Part shown: positions 58,250 through 64,000 of the stretch, piece after piece | Layout of the letters: each line of letters opens with the position of its first letter | How positions within the stretch are numbered: the stretch's first letter is position 1 | Origin: Marsupella aquatica | Taxonomy: Eukaryota > Marchantiophyta | Assembly (NCBI GenBank): GCA_973895155.1 | Contig: OZ316894.1 | Coordinates: 24,366,001 to 24,430,000 of the forward strand | Direction of reading: 5' to 3' | DNA: 64,000 bases | Notes under the pieces: model-generated | Databases searched by the model: none | Seen by the model: only the letters and a program-made list of their open reading frames with translations | Told to the model about the DNA's origin: nothing | Made by a program: the position numbers and the translations under genes

Positions 58250-60119
58250 GGCCCCCAGCCAATGATTCCCGAGCTAGTGCGGGGCTCTACAGGATTCCTT
58301 CCTTCCGTCCCTCCTGTCCGCAGGACAAACACCGGGTGACACAGGGAAACATACTAATGTAGCATATTATATGAGGCATGATGTTTGGATGAGAGCCTCA
58401 CAAGGGGTTACAAGCTTAGGTCTGACCACATAGCATATATGTGATAACTTGTACAACAAAGACAGCAAAGTACACAAACTTCTCAGATAGCCGATCAATG
58501 CTGAAGAAATAAATGAAAGAAACAGGACCCCTCAGCTCCTACATATTCGCAATTACATGCTCCAGAAGTAAAGCTCAGGAACTCCAACCAACAGCAAATC
58601 TATCGACCCAAACGCCACAATACGACTAAAGCAACCAACACCACACAAGTTGCATTAACTTCTTGGGACGGAAACGATGGACAAAAAGCTAACATGCCAT
58701 GCACCCTTTGACTTTTGGATCGTCACATCTCAAGTGAAGCAGTCCTCATTCTACGTGGACACCTCCACCAAATTTCGAGAGACAAACGCAGGACCTGATT
58801 TCTACGTCTGAAGCTTCCAAGGCGAGTCATAGTTCCTATATCAAGGACAGTGCTCACATATAAAATCGGTAAATTGGTTTTCCGGGTGTTCACCAATTTC
58901 TATGATACAGAATGCACGGCAAAACACAGATTGTCGACAGGTAGCATCAACGATAAATTTATGTTGGAAAAAACCCTAGACTTCAACAGATGAAGACGCC
59001 ATACATTCTAGATCAAGCACTATTGTCAGGATCAAGCATTATTGTCAGGGACACCACAGAATAGCTTATGTTGAATGACCACTTCTACTACAGGAGACAC
59101 GAACACCCGAAACCCAACTGAAGTGGAGAAAAACAAGGTTGGAAAGGAGCCGGACAGTCCTCGACCTCTCAGAGAGCGCTTGGTAAGGCCTCCGATCGAG
59201 ATAACTGAGTCGCAACCCTATAATCGTCTTGGCCGATTGCAAAGCCTCGCCGCTTGACTGATTCTCTTGCAACTGAACCTCAGCCTCAGCAAGCACATTT
59301 TGCCATTTTCCTCTCGTCTCGTGCAGCTCAAGATCTTCTTCCTCCACCCATCATCAACTCACTGCTCCATACATTGCGAAATGTGTCCCAATTCCTTCTG
59401 CAAAATTATGAAGTTTCAGGTGCCCCAATTGGCGTCTCTTCACAAACTCTCCCAATTATGATTTTCAGCCAATTTTAGTTTTCAGCTGTAGACATTGGGT
59501 CAAGTGTTTTATGAAAGGTTTTGTACACAGGCACTGTGGGGAACTGTCTCCTACACCAGCTTAGGAGAATTGGCGAGCTTGGGTAGGCTAGAACGAGATG
59601 GGGCGGGGAGGCACATTACATGCACATTAAGGATTTGGCGAATTGAGTTTATGCAGGGCAAGGTGGCAAAGTGGAATGAGCCCAATGTAATGTTGTGAAC
59701 TCCCTTTGTCTACTTGTCCAAAGTTGTCACATTATGGTCTTCTCATTTTGGTCCAAACAGAACTCCTTCTCACTTGGAGAGAAAGACATCCCAAAGCCCT
59801 TCCAGCATTTTAAGCCCTATTCAAATCTTGGGCAGTGCAACCTATAGAGGATGATTAACTTGGGGGGATGATTAACTCAAGGTGGATTCTGTGAGCAAAG
59901 ATGTACCTCGCAAGAGCATGCACATGACAAATAGTCAACATAGTGAGATATGTGGTTCACTTTCTTTGATGAGACTATGTCAATAGAAACACATAAGAAC
60001 TATATTGCACTCTAGACCCATCAACAACATCAAGTCTCATTGTTACGGAACCACTTGAAAGATATGTAACCACAGATTTTTGACCCACAACCCTTGCACA
60101 AACCAGCCTGTACATAGTC
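58250..60119. other. Intergenic stretch upstream of PIGW
   Basis: A duplicated 'gatcaagcattattgtcagg' lies at about 59012-59050. A 93-codon minus-strand frame (59347-59066) begins with a coiled-coil-like acidic stretch, but no conserved motif or splice-linked partner was found. No other gene signal. Confidence 0.4.
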
Positions 60120-61420
60120 GTGGAACTCGACTACCTCAACACTTAGCTCCGGCTTCACTGACTCCAACGCCGAGCTCCCCTATGGTCTAGGCCCGGAACG
60201 GTCATCGGGGGAGGACTTAGCATGGGGGGACTCTTGGGCAATGGGGCGTGGCATTAGCGAAGGCAATGCGCTACGCTGGTGACACACACTAAGGACTTAG
60301 ACTAGCTGAGGGCTGGTCAGGTCAAGGGGAAAGGGCCGGACTCAAGGTCGACCGTTCGGACCCCCGGTCGGACTTTGGGTTCTGAGGGCTTGAGTGAGAG
60401 CTCCTCTTGGGCCCAAGGCCAATGGAGTTCACTCCATGGGCAATGGACACTTGGGGTACGAGCGACGGCCCGATCCGGGTTTGGCCAATGGGGGTCCCGG
60501 GTGACGACGGAATCTGAGGGCTTAGGCATGAGCACCAGGTCGGCCCGATCACAACGGGCTAAGGCATTCCGCTTACGTATGCCTAATTAGAAAATTATGG
60601 GCCAAACGGAAACAGCGATTTGGGAAGTCCATTGGAGGACTTCTTGGGTGCGTTGGAAAGCTCTCAAGGAGGACTACGTCCTCCTGAGCTCAACTAGGTC
60701 TAGGGGTGCCATGGGTTCTCGGGGTTTGCAAGGGCTATTTTGCTCGCTTGCCAAATCCTGCCGAAACAAGAACCAAGTCGCATTCAATGTCCCAAGGGAA
60801 CTCATGTTGGGAAGGCAAGGCCAAGTAGGCATGGAGATTGAGTTCCAAGGGCACTTGGCCCCTAGACCATCAGTGGGGCGAGAACCGGGAGTTGGTTGCT
60901 ACCCTGGGCCCTTAGTCTTAACTAATACATGGAGGACGTGCGAACGCTCGAAGGGTAGTTTTTATTCATTTTGAACTAATAATTATAAATATTACTGGTA
61001 ATAAGGGAACTTTTAATGGTAAAATGGAAATAACAAGGGGCAAACATGACAAGGGCCCGATCGCAGGGGGGTCCACTTCATTTACATGGAGTGAGGGCCC
61101 AGGGGGTTGCTAGAGTCGGGGCCATTCTGGTCCTAGCTTGTTAGGACAAGCTTGGGACAAGCTTTAGGACAAGCTATGTTACTTGGACCATGAGCATGTC
61201 CTAGGGGAAGGGCGGTCAGTTGGTGATGAATAGGTACGAGGGGGAACCCGGGCTCCACCCGAAGAGGGGTTGTTCTAGACAAACAGTGGGTGTCTATTGT
61301 TTGCACAAGCAACCAACCACATTGGTAAGTAACCCGCCTTGATCTCGGATCCCAAGACCATTGTCTTATCTGAAGCTCAGGGGTTTCACTTCCACAAAAA
61401 TGGCACATCACGTGCGACGA
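60120..61420 (+). repeat. Left arm of a 2.8-kb imperfect palindrome
   Basis: Blocks in this arm match the reverse complement of blocks in the right arm in mirrored order: 'cgactacctcaacacttagc' near 60127, 'tatggtctaggccc' near 60180, 'ttctgagggcttgag' near 60379 followed by 'cttgggcccaaggcc', the protein-like stretch near 60640-60800, 'gactctagcaaccccc'-type (on the minus strand) near 61110, and a block near 61133-61300. Identity looks roughly two-thirds, so the structure is old. GC content is higher than in the flanks. No coding function was recognised. Confidence 0.75.
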
Positions 61421-61639
61421 AGGATAGGGTCATTTTATTGGTTTGAAGGGAAGACTTAAGATTTGTTGTAGACGGACAATAGGGTCTTTTAAATTCAATT
61501 TTGAGGCTTATAAGAATATTAGGGTCTTTCTAAACAATTTTTTGGAATATTCCAACTTTATAGGGGTTGAAACATAAAAAAAATTCTTACATTTTAGGGG
61601 GTCCGAGGTCTAAAAATGTTGCAGGGGATGGGGAGCCGT

Positions 61640-62905
61640 CCATATAGTGAGACCCCCGAGGTCGTTAGTAGAATGGATAGAGCCTCTCAAGCCGCACGGC
61701 CTTGCCATGAGCTGAAACTTAAGTTCGGTGCCCATTGTTTGCCCAGAATATCCCCTTTATCGAGTGTCGCTCGAGCTTCCCCACTTTCTATCTGTCACCG
61801 GTTGACTGCCCTCCCTCCAAGACATGGCCACGGCCCAAATAGCTAGCTTGTTCCAAAGCTTTCCCAAATGTTGGGACCAGTTCAACCCAAACTCTAGCAA
61901 CCATCTCCACGGCTCTAATCAATCAAGAGTCCAAGGGCAGGATGCACTTAAACCTCAACCCCCATGCCTACTCTGTGTTGTCTCCCCAACGCAAGCTCCC
62001 ATGGGAAATTGAATGCGGTTTGGTTGCTATTTTGAAAGATTGGCCAGTGGGCGAGAGAACCCTTTGCAAACCGTTGATGACCAAGGCACCCACGGACTGA
62101 GCTGAGATCAGGACTATGTAGTCCTCCTCGAGAGATTTCCAGCACAACCATGAAGTCCTCGAACATACTTCCTGTTGAGGAGGTATTGTCATTTCCATTC
62201 CCGTTTCCATTTGACGTTTCCCCTTAGTAGCACCATTGTCGCACTTCACAACTTGGGCTTGCTCCTGGCCCACTAAGAGACACCACTCCCCTCGTCTATG
62301 CTTCTAGACAGCTGTCACCCCCAACTAACTTTGGTCCCCTATTTTTGGCTCTTTATCAGGATTCCAACCCAATCGACTAGACACAAAACTAACTTGCAGA
62401 CCCATAACTTTCTAGTTAGACAAACATAGGAAAAAAGCCTTACCTGAAGCCTCAGCCTGTTATGATCCGGCAGACGCAATGCTCATGCCTGGGCCCTCAG
62501 ATCTCATCGTCAGTTTGGGTTCCGGATGGCTACACCCGAGTCACGGCGTATATCTCATGCGCCAAGCGTCCGTTCCGCATGAACTAAGTTTCTTTGGCCT
62601 TGGGCCCAAGAAGAGCTCTCCCTCAAGCCCTCAGAACTCCAAGTCCTTTTGGGGGTCTAGACGGTCCGCCCCGAGCTCGCCCTTCCCATGACCCGACCAG
62701 TTCCCAATGTCAGTCCAGTCCCTTGTGTGTGCCACTAGTTCAACATCTTGTCTTTGCTAGTGCACCGCTTTCTTGCCCTCAAGTCACCCCATACTTAGAC
62801 TCCATCAAATGGCCATCTCGGGGGCCTGGACCATAGAAGAGCTTGTCATCGGAGTCAGCAACGCTAGAGCTAAGTGGTAGGGTAGTCAAGTTTGGCAACT
62901 GACCC
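61640..62905 (-). repeat. Right arm of the 2.8-kb imperfect palindrome
   Basis: Mirrors the left arm: near 61719-61860 (with 61133-61300), near 61875 (with 61110), 62270-61970 read on the minus strand (with 60600-60830; both arms encode a related peptide with 'RTSW..WK.L.EDY'), 62640-62590 (with 60379-60425) and 62895-62850 (with 60124-60170). The loop centre lies near 61520. Matching fades outside about 60120 and 62905. Confidence 0.75.
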
Positions 62906-63769
62906 CCTTATAAATATCTCACCTATTGTACCATGAGGGAGAGGATCCCAAAGTGGGCCGAAGAAGCCAAGGAGATAATCAATATGGCAACATCTTCCTA
63001 CGTGCAAACATGTGTTTTTTTTGTTTAGGGCTTTGCATTGTTTGTCACTTTTAAAAAAGGTGTCTCCACTAAACAGCAAATATGTAAGTGCATCCGCTCT
63101 ATTAGGGTATGTATGTGTACATTTTTTGGTGAGAGCATAAATCCTGAAAAACTTTTATGGATAAGTGACACATGTGGCACTTATGAGAGTCTTGAATGCA
63201 ATATGGGAGAGAGCCATGGGCAATGTCCATGCACTCTATCTACTGTTATGACCAGACTCCTTCTCCCCCTTCTGTGGGCCCAAAACCTATGGATAGAAAG
63301 CTCACTTTACACATAATGCAAACCACATGTAAGTTTCTTGGCTTCTTACTAGAAGCGTGCACTTAAAGGTGTTAAGCATAGACGATACTCACAATAGCAT
63401 GCACATGTGATGGCCAACAAAGAAGTAGACTTGGATGGGGTAGCAACACGCTAAACTTACCAAGTCTTTGACTACAGTTAACCTAAGTACAGTTACGATC
63501 GTTAAGCTAGACCTAAGAGTAAGTGCCTAACAAGAGAGAGGGGAGTGTACTCACTCCATCACAAAACCCTCTCCACACACTCAAACTTTATTGAGTTCAT
63601 GTGTAAATAGTTATTAAGAGAACCACATTTACACTCTTATTAACTTTTATATTGCTTGATGTTCATTCTTGTGGTGCATCCCTTGCATTTTTTGTAATTT
63701 ATTTTATTTTGCCACTGACTCCCCCTTTTTAGCCTTGAAGGGGATGACCATTTTCAGACACTTATTATT
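62906..63769. other. AT-rich stretch, nothing supported
   Basis: Short frames only. A 'gtgtacattttttggtgagag' type stretch and scattered short repeats occur, but no unit could be defined. Confidence 0.4.
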
Positions 63770-63910
63770 TATTGAATATGTCCTTACAGGGGTACCTTCC
63801 ACCTTGAAGAAGGTAGTACAAAGTCAACCCTCATTCAGATTTCAACCTTAGACCTCCAGAGCGTCACAGTGAGTTGCTATCACTAGACTATCTTTCTCAT
63901 CTCCCAACTT
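63770..63910 (-). mobile_element. tRNA-derived SINE, second copy type
   Basis: On the minus strand a box A-like string (TAGTCTAGTGA, 63890-63880) precedes 'gacgctctggaggtctaagg' and a box B-like string (AGGTTGAAATCT, 63848-63837). The combination TAGTCTAGTG...GGTCTAAGGTT.GAATC is the head of plant tRNA-derived SINEs as I know them. The 3' part would lie toward lower coordinates. Its tail and target duplication were not resolved. Confidence 0.6.
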
Positions 63911-64000
63911 CACTATCTTAACCTATTGTAAACAAAATCAAATCTAACAATAACAAGAAAATTCTTATGTGCTTGGATTGAAAAGTATTTTATATGGTTA

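Noticed and set aside
59066-59347. 93-codon minus-strand frame with a coiled-coil-like start
   Set aside because: No conserved motif and no neighbouring exon; the C-terminal half looks random.
1-64000. CRISPR arrays, rRNA genes, intact tRNA genes
   Set aside because: Tandem repeats here have no constant repeat/unique spacer pattern. No rRNA cores were seen. The two pol III-like sites look like SINE heads rather than foldable tRNAs.

Overview
This window looks like nuclear DNA from a land plant, most likely a bryophyte and perhaps a liverwort. Two conserved housekeeping genes have clean GT-AG introns and plant-type proteins: cactin and the GPI acyltransferase PIGW. A third gene fuses an alpha/beta-hydrolase to NB-ARC and leucine-rich repeats, an immune-receptor layout described from liverworts and other bryophytes. 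The lineage call rests on that fusion and on general texture, not on a marker gene, so the species is unknown. There is no operon-like packing, and more than half of the window is repeats or intergenic DNA.

Layout. 0-9.9 kb: satellite and minisatellite repeats, one damaged unrecognised gene (3.1-4.4 kb) and a fragment of the histone chaperone SPT16 (7.0-7.3 kb). 9.9-13.5 kb: a Plavaka-type (KDZ superfamily) DNA transposase on the plus strand with an in-frame stop. 14.1-16.6 kb: a Mutator-like transposase on the minus strand. 19.4 kb: a small single-membrane-span protein. 23.1-29.7 kb: the hydrolase-NB-ARC-LRR gene, whose LRR exon carries a 99.5% identical 420-bp tandem duplication and a 2-bp insertion that breaks the frame. 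33.6 kb: a small secreted cysteine-rich protein. 38.0 kb: an intronless, GC-rich secreted epoxide-hydrolase-like protein resembling bacterial proteins. 39.9-43.2 kb: cactin (6 exons, minus). 43.8-46.0 kb: microsatellite, 107-bp tandem repeats, a tRNA-derived SINE and dispersed repeats. 46.8-51.5 kb: a five-exon, uninterrupted Crypton/DUF3504-type tyrosine recombinase. 52.4-58.2 kb: PIGW (17 small exons, minus). 60.1-62.9 kb: a very long imperfect palindrome. 63.8-63.9 kb: a second SINE.

How the parts relate. Cactin (pre-mRNA splicing) and PIGW (GPI-anchor synthesis) are independent conserved genes with the recombinase between them. Three different DNA-transposon or recombinase lineages (Plavaka, Mutator, Crypton) lie within 45 kb. 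The most interesting items are the intact Crypton-like gene in a plant, the Plavaka element in a plant, the broken immune receptor with a cysteine in its hydrolase elbow, the probable horizontally acquired hydrolase, and the 2.8-kb palindrome. Exon boundaries were placed by hand from splice signals, reading phase and remembered family conservation; no database search was run.
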